Source of the DNA: an uncultured Muribaculaceae bacterium
Lineage (GTDB): Bacteria > Bacteroidota > Bacteroidia > Bacteroidales > Muribaculaceae
Direction of reading: 5' to 3'
DNA: 64,000 bases
Assembly: GCA_910587185.1 (NCBI GenBank)
Contig: CAJULY010000014.1
Location: 1 to 64,000, forward strand
Position 1 is the first letter of the stretch, and each line of letters begins with the position of its first letter. Position numbers and translations under genes: made by a program. The notes beneath the pieces are model-generated. The model made no database searches. It was not told the origin of the DNA and worked only from the letters and a program-made list of their open reading frames with translations. Shown piece after piece: positions 1 through 8,741 of this stretch.

Positions 1-15
1 CCCCGAAAGCGAGTG

Positions 16-47
16 CAAAATTACTGCCTTTTTCTTTTTCCACCAAA
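16..47 (-). promoter_or_regulatory. Bacteroidota-type promoter reading leftward out of the window
   Basis: On the minus strand a TTTG box (44-47) is followed after 20 bp by TAATTTTG (16-23). This fits the Bacteroidota consensus TTTG-N19-21-TAnnTTTG. The gene it serves lies outside the window to the left. Confidence 0.55.
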
Positions 48-192
48 TATTTTCAAAAGAATTTTCAAAGAAATTTTATCACTCGAGCCGTAAACCCTGA
101 AATTCAAAAGTTTAGTCCGTAAAGAATTTTTCGCCGAATTTGAGAGCCAAAAATCCCGGCCGGAATATTTTTTAATGTTTTAAACGGATTTC

Positions 193-224
193 TTTGAAGA
201 TTAAGAAAAGAGGAGTTATATTTG
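193..224 (+). promoter_or_regulatory. pyrH-frr promoter
   Basis: TTTG (193-196), 20 bp, then TATATTTG (217-224) match the Bacteroidota promoter consensus. Transcription would begin near 228 and leave a leader of about 190 nt before pyrH. I see no recognisable riboswitch or gene in bases 228-419. Confidence 0.6.
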
Positions 225-419
225 TAAAATATTAGAAGCTTGTTTGAAATTATCTGTCGATACCCCGGCAGGTGACCGTTGTGAGATTTTTCAGAACGAT
301 GGGTCTCTATCGTGACCGAAAACGGACCGGGAAACCCTGAGGCGCTGACAAAGCCACGCGGCGTCCTGACAATAACATGAAGCAGAACATCCAAGAATAA
401 TTTAAAGCCAAAATATAAT

Positions 420-1130
420 ATGGAACCCAAATACAGAAGAATATTACTGAAACTTAGCGGAGAATCACTGATGGGCCGTCAGGGTTACGGCATAGATCCC
501 GAACGTCTCAACGAATATGCACGCCAGATCACTGAAATCGTGAATCAGGGCGTAGAAGTGGGCATCGTCATTGGCGGCGGAAATATTTTCCGCGGACTAC
601 AGGGTGCCGCAAAAGGCTTCGACCGCGTCAAAGGCGACCAAATGGGGATGCTCGCTACAGTCATCAACTCACTTGCCCTGAGCTCAGCGCTTGAAGACGC
701 CGGCCAGAAAGCCGAAGTGTTCACCGCCATCAACATGTATCCCATAGGGAAACACTACAGCAATCGCGCGGCCATCTCCGCAATGGAATCGGGCACGGTT
801 GCCATCATGGCCGGAGGCACGGGCAACCCATTCTTCACCACCGACACCGGCGCCGCGCTTCGCGGAATCGAGATCGGAGCCGACGCCATGTTCAAGGGAA
901 CCCGCATCGACGGCGTCTATACCGCTGATCCGGAGAAGGACCCGACAGCCACCAAGTTCGACAAAATCACCTACGACGAAGTGCTTGCGCGCGGCCTGCG
1001 CGTAATGGACCTGACCGCAACGGCTCTCTGCAAGGAAAACAATCTGCCCATAGTGGTCTTCGACATGGACACCCCGGGCAACCTGGCCAAAGTCATAGCC
1101 GGCGAACCCATCGGAACACTCGTTTATTAA
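420..1130 (+). CDS. pyrH: UMP kinase
   Basis: Cytosolic uridylate kinase of the amino-acid-kinase fold, phosphorylating UMP to UDP in pyrimidine nucleotide synthesis. The 236-residue length is standard. The N-terminal KLSGES phosphate loop (about 11-17), an IGGGNIFRG segment near 52-60 and GTGNPFFTTDTGAA near 131-145 are all present, as is the FKGTRIDGVY/TADP region. It lies 20 nt upstream of frr, a common bacterial neighbour, and the two are probably co-transcribed from the promoter at 193-224. Confidence 0.97.
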   Translation: MEPKYRRILLKLSGESLMGRQGYGIDPERLNEYARQITEIVNQGVEVGIVIGGGNIFRGLQGAAKGFDRVKGDQMGMLATVINSLALSSALEDAGQKAEVFTAINMYPIGKHYSNRAAISAMESGTVAIMAGGTGNPFFTTDTGAALRGIEIGADAMFKGTRIDGVYTADPEKDPTATKFDKITYDEVLARGLRVMDLTATALCKENNLPIVVFDMDTPGNLAKVIAGEPIGTLVY

Positions 1131-1150
1131 AATTCATAAAAACATATATC

Positions 1151-1708
1151 ATGGACGTAAAAGATTATCTGACTCCGGCCGAAGAGAAAATGGAACTCGC
1201 GGTGGCTTATCTCGACGAGTCGCTCGCACATATCCGCGCCGGCAAAGCCAATCCGAAAATCATCGACGGCATCCGCGTTGAATATTACGGCAGCGCAGTG
1301 CCCATCTCCAACGTGGCCAACGTGTCGGTTCCCGACGCTCGCACAATCGCCATCACCCCCTGGGAAAAGGCCATGTTCAAGGAGATAGAGAAAGCCATCA
1401 TCAACTCCGATCTCGGAGTGACACCAGAGAACAACGGCGAAGTCATCCGCCTCTGCATTCCGCCGCTGACCGAGGAACGCCGCAAACAGCTCGTGAAACA
1501 GTCGAAAGCCGAAGCCGAAAATGCTAAAGTTTCAGTGCGCAACGCACGCCGCGACGCCATCGACGGACTAAAAAAAGCCGTAAAGCAGGGAATGCCCGAG
1601 GACGTTTCGAAAGATGCCGAAACGACCGCACAGAAACTTCATGACAAATACATGAAGAAAATCGACGAGCTCTTCGCCGCCAAAGAAAAAGAAATTCTGA
1701 CAGTGTAA
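1151..1708 (+). CDS. frr: Ribosome recycling factor
   Basis: 185-residue ribosome recycling factor, the usual family length. With EF-G it splits the post-termination ribosome. The central HIRAGKANP segment and the C-terminal region with LTEERRKQLVKQ and RNARRDA are characteristic of the three-helix bundle. It follows pyrH in the same orientation, and a hairpin with an AT-rich tail ends the unit at 1735-1764. Confidence 0.97.
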   Translation: MDVKDYLTPAEEKMELAVAYLDESLAHIRAGKANPKIIDGIRVEYYGSAVPISNVANVSVPDARTIAITPWEKAMFKEIEKAIINSDLGVTPENNGEVIRLCIPPLTEERRKQLVKQSKAEAENAKVSVRNARRDAIDGLKKAVKQGMPEDVSKDAETTAQKLHDKYMKKIDELFAAKEKEILTV

Positions 1709-1734
1709 TCGGCTGCCAACCGATAAAAACCATC

Positions 1735-1764
1735 AAAGGCTTCGTCAATCCTGGCGGAGCCTTT
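1735..1764 (+). terminator. Terminator after frr
   Basis: AAAGGCT (1735-1741) pairs with AGCCTTT (1758-1764), followed by ATTTATTT. It lies between convergent frr and the phosphopantetheinyl transferase gene and could serve both. Confidence 0.6.
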
Positions 1765-1766
1765 AT

Positions 1767-2336
1767 TTATTTACAAATCAATGGTATCGCTATGGCTGTT
1801 AGAGAGGTATTGTCGCCGAGAAATTCCATGGAGAAACAGAGTCCGGAGGGTGTGACGGCAGTGGAAGATGATAAATCAACTTCGATGCGGCTGACGGTCA
1901 GGGAGGGATCGGAGGCGGCTTTGAAAACGGCTTCTTTGGCAGTCCACAACCGCAAAAGAGCTTCGTCGGTCAGAGGAGCTGCAGCTGATTCGGCATCGGT
2001 CAGGAATTTCCGGGCTATGCGGCGGAGTTGCGGGCGGAAACGTTCGATATCGACGCCGACAGGACCTTCGTTTCTGACTGCAAGAACCGCCCGGTCGGAA
2101 CAATGGCTCACGGAAATATAGGAATCGACTCCTTCGACAACGGGTGCTCCGTCAGCATCGTGAGTGTATCCGACGTCAGGGCCGAAAGCTTCATGGACCA
2201 GCTTAAGCACGGCCTCGCGCTCGGCACGGCGTTTTTCGCCGGGAGCGCTCGAAGTGATATCACATATATATGAAGTGATATCACATATATATAAGGTGAC
2301 ACCGAAACGTTCTATGAAGCGGGAGGAAACCATCAT
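1767..2336 (-). CDS. 4'-phosphopantetheinyl transferase superfamily protein
   Basis: 189-residue Sfp/AcpS-superfamily enzyme, expected to transfer 4'-phosphopantetheine from CoA to a serine of carrier proteins. The Mg-binding GVDIER motif (about 96-101) and WTAKEAVFK (about 132-140) are intact. The start codon overlaps the gldE stop (TGATG), so the two are translationally coupled; a PPTase next to gldE is, from memory, usual in Bacteroidales. The N-terminal region contains a perfect in-frame duplication giving two copies of YICDITS. The carrier-protein target cannot be told from sequence. Confidence 0.88.
   Translation of the reverse strand: MMVSSRFIERFGVTLYICDITSYICDITSSAPGEKRRAEREAVLKLVHEAFGPDVGYTHDADGAPVVEGVDSYISVSHCSDRAVLAVRNEGPVGVDIERFRPQLRRIARKFLTDAESAAAPLTDEALLRLWTAKEAVFKAASDPSLTVSRIEVDLSSSTAVTPSGLCFSMEFLGDNTSLTAIAIPLICK
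2251..2292. repeat. Perfect 21-bp tandem duplication inside the PPTase gene
   Basis: Two identical 21-bp copies (2251-2271 and 2272-2292) lie head to tail. As 21 is a multiple of three, the effect is to insert seven residues near the N-terminus without a frameshift. Confidence 0.95.
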
Positions 2337-3691
2337 CAGACGGCTGACGCGGGCTGCTGGATGTCGGGCATCACTTTGACGCGCACCGAGGAGATGCGAT
2401 GGTTGTTTATGTCAAGGATCAGGAAGCGGCAACGGCCATAGACAAGCGGTTCCTTTTCTTTCGGGAAGTCGCCGCGGATGGCAAGAAGCATTCCGGCGAG
2501 AGTCTCGCACTCCTGGGTCACGTCGGCGTAATCCTCCTCTTCCAGTCCGGTTATGCGGAAGAAATCGCTGAGAATAGTCTTTCCGTCGAAAATAAACGTG
2601 TCGTCGGGCAACTTCTTATAGGTCTTTTCCTCGTCGTCGTACTCGTCGTTTATGTCGCCCACAATCTCCTCGAGCACATCCTCGAGCGTGACGAGCCCCT
2701 GCGTTCCGCCGAATTCATCGACCACGATAGCCATGTGGATTCTCTTCCCTCGGAAATCCTCGAGAAGGTCATCGATCATGCGCGATTCAGGGACGAAGTA
2801 GGGCTTCCGCAAGAGTTTGCGCCAGTCGAAATCATCGGAAACTGAACCTATGTAAGGAAGGAGATCACGAGAATAAAGGACGCCTTTTATATTGTCCTGC
2901 GTGCCGCTATAGACCGGCAGACGCGAATAGCCCGACTCGAGCACCACATCCATCACCTGGCTGAACGAGGCCGAAAGCTCTATGTCGGTCATATCGACGC
3001 GGGGCGTCATGACCTCGGAGGCCGTGGTGTCGCCGAAGCGGAGAATTCCTTCAAGCATCTCCTTGTCGTCCGAAGCCTTCACGTCGGTTATCTCCAGCGC
3101 TTCCGAAAGCTCCTCCGGAGTCACGTCGTGGCTCTTCTTGACCACCATCTTGTGGACTATGCCCGAACTGCTGACAAGCAGCGCCGAGAGAGGACTGACA
3201 GCTGCCGAGAGGGCAGACAGTGGAGCGGCGGCGAAACGCACCCAGCGCATGTTGTTGGAATTGGCCATCAGCTTCGGCAGAATCTCGCCGAAGAGCAAGA
3301 TTAGGAAGGTCAGTAGGACTGTCTGAAGAATGAAGCTGAGAACCGGAGGCATCCCGGAAAAAACCGGACCGAGGGCGAAGTTACAGAGCACCACAATGGT
3401 CACATTGACCAGATTGTTGGCTATCAGAATTGTCGCGAGAAGTTTTTCGGGAAAAGATATGAGTTTTTTCACTCGCTGGCCCACGGATTCCTCCTCCAGC
3501 TCCTCGAGCTGAGGTTGCGTCAGGGAAAAGAAAGCGATCTCGCTTCCGGATACGAAGGCCGACAATATGAGAGCAAGCAGAGCGCAAGCGAGCGCTATGA
3601 TCTGCGAAAGACCGAAATGCGTGGCTACCGCAATGACAAAAGCCGGAACCGACAGCAATGGTTCGGCCGATGGTAAGGGATCTATGTCCAA
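2336..3691 (-). CDS. gldE: GldE-like CNNM/CBS-domain membrane protein
   Basis: Inner-membrane protein of the CorC/HlyC (CNNM) family: an N-terminal transmembrane DUF21 region, a central pair of CBS domains (including VMTPRVDM and AIVVDEFGGTQGLVTLEDVLEEIVGDI) and a C-terminal CorC/HlyC domain. Annotated in Bacteroidota as gliding-motility protein GldE. An ATG exists at 3781, but a good promoter -10-like box (3770-3777) lies inside that extension. I therefore prefer a TTG start at 3691, giving 451 residues beginning (M)DIDPLPS. The usual partner gldD is not adjacent. Confidence 0.85.
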   Translation of the reverse strand: MDIDPLPSAEPLLSVPAFVIAVATHFGLSQIIALACALLALILSAFVSGSEIAFFSLTQPQLEELEEESVGQRVKKLISFPEKLLATILIANNLVNVTIVVLCNFALGPVFSGMPPVLSFILQTVLLTFLILLFGEILPKLMANSNNMRWVRFAAAPLSALSAAVSPLSALLVSSSGIVHKMVVKKSHDVTPEELSEALEITDVKASDDKEMLEGILRFGDTTASEVMTPRVDMTDIELSASFSQVMDVVLESGYSRLPVYSGTQDNIKGVLYSRDLLPYIGSVSDDFDWRKLLRKPYFVPESRMIDDLLEDFRGKRIHMAIVVDEFGGTQGLVTLEDVLEEIVGDINDEYDDEEKTYKKLPDDTFIFDGKTILSDFFRITGLEEEDYADVTQECETLAGMLLAIRGDFPKEKEPLVYGRCRFLILDINNHRISSVRVKVMPDIQQPASAV

Positions 3692-3769
3692 TTTTACGAG
3701 TTTTGGGTTTATACTGAGCGCGGCAGCTCCGACGATATCCACGGTGAGCCACCCGCAATAAATCAGCCA

Positions 3770-3802
3770 CAAAGTTAACAACCTTTTCGTTAACGTCCAA
3801 AT
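3770..3802 (-). promoter_or_regulatory. gldE-PPTase promoter
   Basis: Minus-strand TTTG (3799-3802), 21 bp, TAACTTTG (3770-3777). Transcription would start near 3766, downstream of the ATG at 3781, so the real gldE start is probably internal. Confidence 0.6.
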
Positions 3803-3829
3803 ATTATGGTATTATGAATTAAAATCAGT

Positions 3830-3837
3830 AACTTTGC
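3830..3837 (+). promoter_or_regulatory. argS promoter (-7 box)
   Basis: TAACTTTG fits the TAnnTTTG box and lies 37 bp before the argS start. No clear TTTG is seen at the -33 position. It is divergent from the gldE promoter, with about 30 bp between the two sites. Confidence 0.5.
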
Positions 3838-3874
3838 GGCTCAGAAAACTAACGGAAAAAAGATTAAACTGAAC

Positions 3875-5662
3875 ATGTCACTCGATAACATAATTTCGGA
3901 AGCGGTAGCAAAAGCCGTCAAAGAACTTTACGGAGTCGATGCCGCTCCGTCATCCATCACACCCCAGACCACACGCAAGGATTTCGAAGGAAACCTCACC
4001 ATTGTCGTTTTCCCCTGGGTCAAGGCGGCGCGCAAGGCGCCTGAGGCTGTAGGCAAAGAAATAGGCGACTGGCTTGTGGAAAACGAGCCGGCAGTTGACC
4101 GCTACAATGTGGTCAAAGGTTTCCTGAACCTGGTTATTGAACCGACCTTCTGGTCGTCCGTCCTTCAGCATATTCTCGAGACAAAAGACTACGGGACCGT
4201 CAATAGCACCGAAGAGTCGCCCCTTGTCATGATCGAATACTCGTCGCCCAACACCAACAAACCACTCCATCTGGGCCACGTGCGCAACATCCTGCTCGGC
4301 GATTCGCTGTCGCGCATCCTTGGAGCATGCGGCAACCGCGTGGTCAGGACAAACATAGTCAATGACCGCGGCATCCACATCTGCAAGTCGATGCTTGCAT
4401 GGCAGAAATGGGGCGACGGCGTCACCCCGGAAAAAGCCGGAAAGAAAGGCGACCATCTCATAGGCGACTTCTATGTGCTTTTCGACAAGCATTTCAAAGC
4501 CGAAGTCAAGGAACTGATGGAAAAAGGGATGAGCGAGGACGAAGCGAAAAACGCCTCTCCACTCATGGCCGAGGCCCGCGAGATGCTTCGCCGCTGGGAG
4601 GCCAGGGACCCGGAAATACGTAGCCTCTGGGAAATGATGAACTCCTGGGTATATGCAGGCTTCGACGAGACTTACGACCGCATGGGCGTAGGGTTCGACA
4701 AAATATACTACGAAAGCTCCACCTATCTCAAAGGCAAGGAAAAAGTGCTTGAAGGGCTTGAGAAAGGCCTGATGTACCGCAAGGATGACGGCTCCGTCTG
4801 GGCCGACCTGACTTCCGACGGCCTGGACCACAAACTGCTCCTGCGCTCTGACGGCACTTCCGTATATATGACTCAGGACATCGGCACCGCCCAGATGCGA
4901 TTCGCCGACTATCCCATCGACCGGATGATCTATGTCGTCGGCAACGAGCAGAACTATCATTTCCAGGTGCTCTCGCTGCTTCTTGACCGTCTCGGATTCC
5001 AGTGGGGCAAAGACCTCGTCCACTTCTCCTACGGCATGGTAGAGCTCCCCGAAGGCAAAATGAAGAGCCGAGAGGGAACAGTAGTGGATGCCGACGATCT
5101 CATGGACGAGATGGTCACTACGGCCCGCACCGTCAGCAGCGAACGCGGCCAGCTCGAAGGCGCTTCCGAAGAAGAAGTCAAGGATATAACGGAAATGGTG
5201 GGTCTGGGCGCACTGAAATATTTCCTGCTGAAAGTAGATCCGCGCAAAAACATGACCTTCAACCCGAAGGAGTCCATAGACTTCAACGGAAACACCGGTC
5301 CGTTCATTCAATACACCCACGCCCGCATCCGCTCCGTGCTCCGCAAGGCAGCCGACGAAGGCTTCACCACCGGCGAATTCATCACTGTGGCTCCCGGCGA
5401 ACGCGAGATAGCGCTCATTCAGCGTCTGGCCGACTATCCTTCGACCGTGGCCGAAGCCGGCAATTCACTCAGCCCCGCGCTGATCGCCAACTACGTCTAT
5501 GAGCTCGCCAAGGAATACAACCAGTTCTACCACGACTGCTCCATACTCAAGGAGAGCGACGAGTCGAAACGCTCGCTCCGTCTGGCACTCTCGGAGACCA
5601 CCGCACGCACCATAGCCTCGGCCATGGGACTGCTCGGCATCCGCGTTCCCGACCGCATGTAA
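3875..5662 (+). CDS. argS: Arginyl-tRNA synthetase
   Basis: 595-residue class I aminoacyl-tRNA synthetase that charges tRNA-Arg. An N-terminal additional domain occupies about residues 1-90. The HIGH-type motif is HLGH near residue 131 (in SSPNTNKPLHLGHVRN), and the KMSKS region is the relaxed KMKSREG typical of ArgRS. A DALR-type anticodon-binding domain forms the C-terminus from about 470. The following gene begins 64 nt downstream. Confidence 0.97.
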   Translation: MSLDNIISEAVAKAVKELYGVDAAPSSITPQTTRKDFEGNLTIVVFPWVKAARKAPEAVGKEIGDWLVENEPAVDRYNVVKGFLNLVIEPTFWSSVLQHILETKDYGTVNSTEESPLVMIEYSSPNTNKPLHLGHVRNILLGDSLSRILGACGNRVVRTNIVNDRGIHICKSMLAWQKWGDGVTPEKAGKKGDHLIGDFYVLFDKHFKAEVKELMEKGMSEDEAKNASPLMAEAREMLRRWEARDPEIRSLWEMMNSWVYAGFDETYDRMGVGFDKIYYESSTYLKGKEKVLEGLEKGLMYRKDDGSVWADLTSDGLDHKLLLRSDGTSVYMTQDIGTAQMRFADYPIDRMIYVVGNEQNYHFQVLSLLLDRLGFQWGKDLVHFSYGMVELPEGKMKSREGTVVDADDLMDEMVTTARTVSSERGQLEGASEEEVKDITEMVGLGALKYFLLKVDPRKNMTFNPKESIDFNGNTGPFIQYTHARIRSVLRKAADEGFTTGEFITVAPGEREIALIQRLADYPSTVAEAGNSLSPALIANYVYELAKEYNQFYHDCSILKESDESKRSLRLALSETTARTIASAMGLLGIRVPDRM

Positions 5663-5726
5663 AGAAACGCGGCACGATATTTGCATATATCCCCTAACGT
5701 AACAATCACATTCCACACATTAAAAT

Positions 5727-6437
5727 ATGGATATCAACAATTACTTCAACACTCCCTCCGGTTCATTCGACGGCACGCTTGCCGGTCAGATGAATCTCGT
5801 CATGCGCCGCGTGTATCTCAAAATGACTCTCGGCCTGATCGTGACAGCTCTTGCGGCCTATCTCGGAGCCAACTCCATGGCGCTTCTCGAATTCTTCGCC
5901 GCCCACCCCATGACAATGCTTCTGCTTTTCGTGGCCGAGATCGGTCTGGTGATAGGAATAACTTCAGGAATCAACAAACTCAGCTCTCCCATGGCGACGG
6001 CTCTTTTCTATCTCTTCGCCGTGGTCAACGGAGTGGCGCTTTTCCCGATATTCCTCGCCTACACAAGCGTTTCGATCTACAAGACATTTTTCATCACCGC
6101 CGCAGTCTTCGGCGCCATGACTGTCTATGGATTCTTCACGACCAAAGACCTCTCCCGCTGGGGCCAGTTCCTTTTCATGGCACTCCTCGGCCTCATCATC
6201 ATCTCTCTTGTCAACATTTTCCTCAAGAGCACCACAATGGAATGGCTCATAAGCTTTGCCGGAGTGTTCATCTTCATCGGCCTGACCGCATGGGACACCC
6301 AGCGCATCAAGCAGATGGCCATGATGGCCCCCGTTGAAGCCGCCGGAAAGATTGCCACCATCGGCGCTCTCAATCTCTATCTTGATTTCATCAATCTCTT
6401 CCTCTATCTGCTGCGCTTCTTCGGAAACCGCAACTGA
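5727..6437 (+). CDS. Bax inhibitor-1/YccA family membrane protein
   Basis: 236-residue polytopic inner-membrane protein with about seven hydrophobic segments after a roughly 30-residue polar N-terminus. Its length, the segment LGANSMALLEFFA, and the end in a charged/aromatic tail are typical of the BI-1 (TMBIM) family, which includes pH-gated calcium-leak proteins and E. coli YccA, an FtsH modulator. The role here is unknown. A strong terminator follows. Confidence 0.9.
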   Translation: MDINNYFNTPSGSFDGTLAGQMNLVMRRVYLKMTLGLIVTALAAYLGANSMALLEFFAAHPMTMLLLFVAEIGLVIGITSGINKLSSPMATALFYLFAVVNGVALFPIFLAYTSVSIYKTFFITAAVFGAMTVYGFFTTKDLSRWGQFLFMALLGLIIISLVNIFLKSTTMEWLISFAGVFIFIGLTAWDTQRIKQMAMMAPVEAAGKIATIGALNLYLDFINLFLYLLRFFGNRN

Positions 6438-6467
6438 TCTCTCCCCGATCCTGAAACGAACTTACCG

Positions 6468-6496
6468 AAAACCGCCGGAATCGTCCCGGCGGTTTT
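6468..6496 (+). terminator. Intrinsic terminator after the Bax-inhibitor gene
   Basis: An 11-bp perfect stem, AAAACCGCCGG (6468-6478) with CCGGCGGTTTT (6486-6496), 7-nt loop, then CTTTTA. Confidence 0.85.
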
Positions 6497-6600
6497 CTTT
6501 TATACCGTCATGTCAGTGATGAAAAACTTTTATGACACGAAAACTCTTATACATTATATAATATATAGGAATCAAGACACTGAAATCATCTTCCGCAATC

Positions 6601-7548
6601 ATGAACATAGCTCCTGACATACTCCATCTCGTCGGAAACACGCCCATGGTGAGAATAAACCGGCTCAATCCCAACCCGGCCGTCAATATATACGCGAAAC
6701 TCGAAGGATTCAACCCCACGGGAAGCATCAAGGACCGCATAGCAGTCAAAATGATCGAAGACGCCGAACGCGAAGGACGCCTGCGAAAAGGGATGACCAT
6801 AATCGAACCTACTTCCGGCAACACCGGCATAGGGCTTGCCGTCATAGGTGTGGTCAAAGGCTATGACGTGGAGATCGTCATGTCCGATGCCGTTTCCGAA
6901 GAGCGTCGCACCATCATCCGCTCCTACGGCGCCAAAGTCACCCTGACGCCCGGCGACCAGGGAACCGACGGAGCCATCCGCCACGCCCGCCGGCTCGTGA
7001 AAGAGAATCCGGGCCGATATTTCATGCCCGACCAGTTCGGCAATGCCGCCAACTACATGGCCCATTACGAGCATACGGCCCTCGAGATATGGGCGCAGAC
7101 CGAGGGGCGCATCGATTATCTCGTCTGCGCGCTCGGCACTTCCGGGACAATCATGGGCCTCTCCCGCTTCATGCGCGCACTCAAGCCCGACATAAAGGTT
7201 GTCTGCGCCCACCCCGTCAAAGGCCATTACATACAGGGGCTGAAAAACATGGAGGAAGCCATAGTCCCCGCCATATACCGTCCGGAGCTGATCGACATTC
7301 AGGAAATGATCGAAAGCGAGGAAGCGATCGAGATGGCGCGGCGGCTCATATCGGAAGAGGGCATTTTCGCGGGCATGAGTTCGGGCGCGGCCATGCTTGC
7401 CGCCGCCCGCACCGCCTCCCGGATTGAGAGCGGCAACATCGTTGTGGTCTTTCCCGACCGCGCCGAAAAATATCTCTCCACGGTCATGTTCCGTCCGTTC
7501 ACAACGCCCGAAGCCCAAAAGCATGGCCGCATTGCATTTTTTTTGTAA
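6601..7548 (+). CDS. cysM: Cysteine synthase (CysK/CysM family, PLP-dependent)
   Basis: 315-residue fold-type II PLP enzyme that makes cysteine from an activated serine and sulfide. The Schiff-base lysine is K44 in PTGSIKDR, the substrate loop TSGNTG is at 71-76, and the phosphate-binding GTSGT loop is near 178-182. The GTSGTIMG segment is closer to CysM than to classic CysK (GVGTGGT), so I favour CysM. The activated-serine substrate cannot be decided here. Confidence 0.9.
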   Translation: MNIAPDILHLVGNTPMVRINRLNPNPAVNIYAKLEGFNPTGSIKDRIAVKMIEDAEREGRLRKGMTIIEPTSGNTGIGLAVIGVVKGYDVEIVMSDAVSEERRTIIRSYGAKVTLTPGDQGTDGAIRHARRLVKENPGRYFMPDQFGNAANYMAHYEHTALEIWAQTEGRIDYLVCALGTSGTIMGLSRFMRALKPDIKVVCAHPVKGHYIQGLKNMEEAIVPAIYRPELIDIQEMIESEEAIEMARRLISEEGIFAGMSSGAAMLAAARTASRIESGNIVVVFPDRAEKYLSTVMFRPFTTPEAQKHGRIAFFL

Positions 7549-7588
7549 CTTTACACGCTGAAAGGCACATCTGTGTTGTTATAGAATT

Positions 7589-8119
7589 ATGGAAACAAAC
7601 TTACGATACCGCAACGAGGACGACAGATGCTACGGCGCCACCGGAATGACCGTGGCTCTCGTGGTCATGGAAGGCGAAGACCTCCTCTCTGCCGTCAACC
7701 TCGACGCTGAAAATGCCGACGGACTGATCGAATACGCCGGCGAATACTTCTTCAACGGCAATCCTGGCCTCTCCGCCAAAAGCGCGTGGAACACCATACT
7801 GAAACATTTCAACTGTTCGATGGCAGCCGCCATAGGCAATGTCATGTGTCGCCGCTACATTCTTGACCGCGAGCGCATGGATGACACGACAAAAAAATTC
7901 CTCCTAAAGCTGATGATCGAGGAAGGCCATGACACATGTGACCTTGACGACGACGAGACACGCCGCCTTTTCGACAAAAACTTTGTCTATCTGACCCGCG
8001 TCTTCACCCATCAGGGCGTCCAGAGCGTCTGCAACGATTTCGCCGATGTTCTCAAGCGCCGGCGCCGCATGAGCCGTCTCGACATTCTCGAGCAACTCCG
8101 CTCTCTGCGTATGCTCTGA
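7589..8119 (+). CDS. Conserved hypothetical protein
   Basis: 176-residue soluble protein, acidic in its middle (CDLDDDETRR) and basic near its end (LKRRRRMSRLDILEQLR). I do not recognise a catalytic motif or signal peptide. It reads like a single-copy Bacteroidales gene in GC-rich core DNA. Its last 68 bp overlap the convergent WbqC-family gene. A near-consensus box TAACTTTA lies about 35 bp upstream. Confidence 0.7.
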   Translation: METNLRYRNEDDRCYGATGMTVALVVMEGEDLLSAVNLDAENADGLIEYAGEYFFNGNPGLSAKSAWNTILKHFNCSMAAAIGNVMCRRYILDRERMDDTTKKFLLKLMIEEGHDTCDLDDDETRRLFDKNFVYLTRVFTHQGVQSVCNDFADVLKRRRRMSRLDILEQLRSLRML

Positions 8120-8741
8120 CCGTTTCGTCGAGCACCAGCGCCGCCTCCGGCCCCATATTGAACAGGAGATCCACGGCGCTCATTCCCGAAAGAAATCCGA
8201 ATCTCGACTCCCGCACCTGATAATATGGCACAGGCCTTATTTCGGGGAGCGATTTTCTGCGGCAGTCCCTCCCGGTGAATTCCCCCGGAGCGCCGTAGGT
8301 CACCTCGGTGTCTATCTGCAGATATTTCAGCAACAGGCGGTCGAGATCCTCGATCCATTGCGTCAGCTGTCGCCCGGCGGCCGCCGCCGTAAAAAGCGGG
8401 GCGAAATCGTCGGCATAGAATTCAAAAAACGGAGTGCGCCCGTAGGCCGACTGCAACGTGACCCAGTGGCGGTGCCACCACGCGTCGTGAGCCGAGATGA
8501 CAATGTCGCTCCAGCGCGCCGCCGTCATCGACACCGGCTTTTCTATAGGCACCGTCAGTCTTACCGGCCCGTGAGTATCGGCTATCTCGCAGCGGTGAGT
8601 CTCCTTACGGCGTTTGTCGAAACTCAGCGACGTGTCGATCACGGCCTTGCGGCTTGCGGCTATGGCCGCGAAATACTCCACGGAGCCGAGATAGCGCGGC
8701 GCAAGGATTATGCCGTCGAGAATCTTCGGAGCGTAGCTCAT
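8052..8741 (-). CDS. WbqC-family protein
   Basis: 229 residues. The segments LSFDKRRKETHRC, VPIEKP, AHDAWWHRHW and LQSAYGRTPFFEFY are typical of the WbqC-like family, which is linked in other bacteria to polysaccharide or glycolipid loci but has no firmly known reaction. It overlaps lepB by 4 nt (ATGA), so it is the last gene of a dapB-lepB-wbqC operon, and overlaps the 3' end of the convergent gene at 7589-8119. Confidence 0.85.
   Translation of the reverse strand: MSYAPKILDGIILAPRYLGSVEYFAAIAASRKAVIDTSLSFDKRRKETHRCEIADTHGPVRLTVPIEKPVSMTAARWSDIVISAHDAWWHRHWVTLQSAYGRTPFFEFYADDFAPLFTAAAAGRQLTQWIEDLDRLLLKYLQIDTEVTYGAPGEFTGRDCRRKSLPEIRPVPYYQVRESRFGFLSGMSAVDLLFNMGPEAALVLDETVRAYAESGVARECRDGSCGAGA

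Noticed and set aside
104..430. 108-codon frame on the minus strand upstream of pyrH
   Set aside because: It covers the pyrH promoter and leader and has no recognisable protein features.
3950..5320. 456-codon open frame opposite argS
   Set aside because: Antisense to an intact argS with all motifs; no protein family is recognisable.
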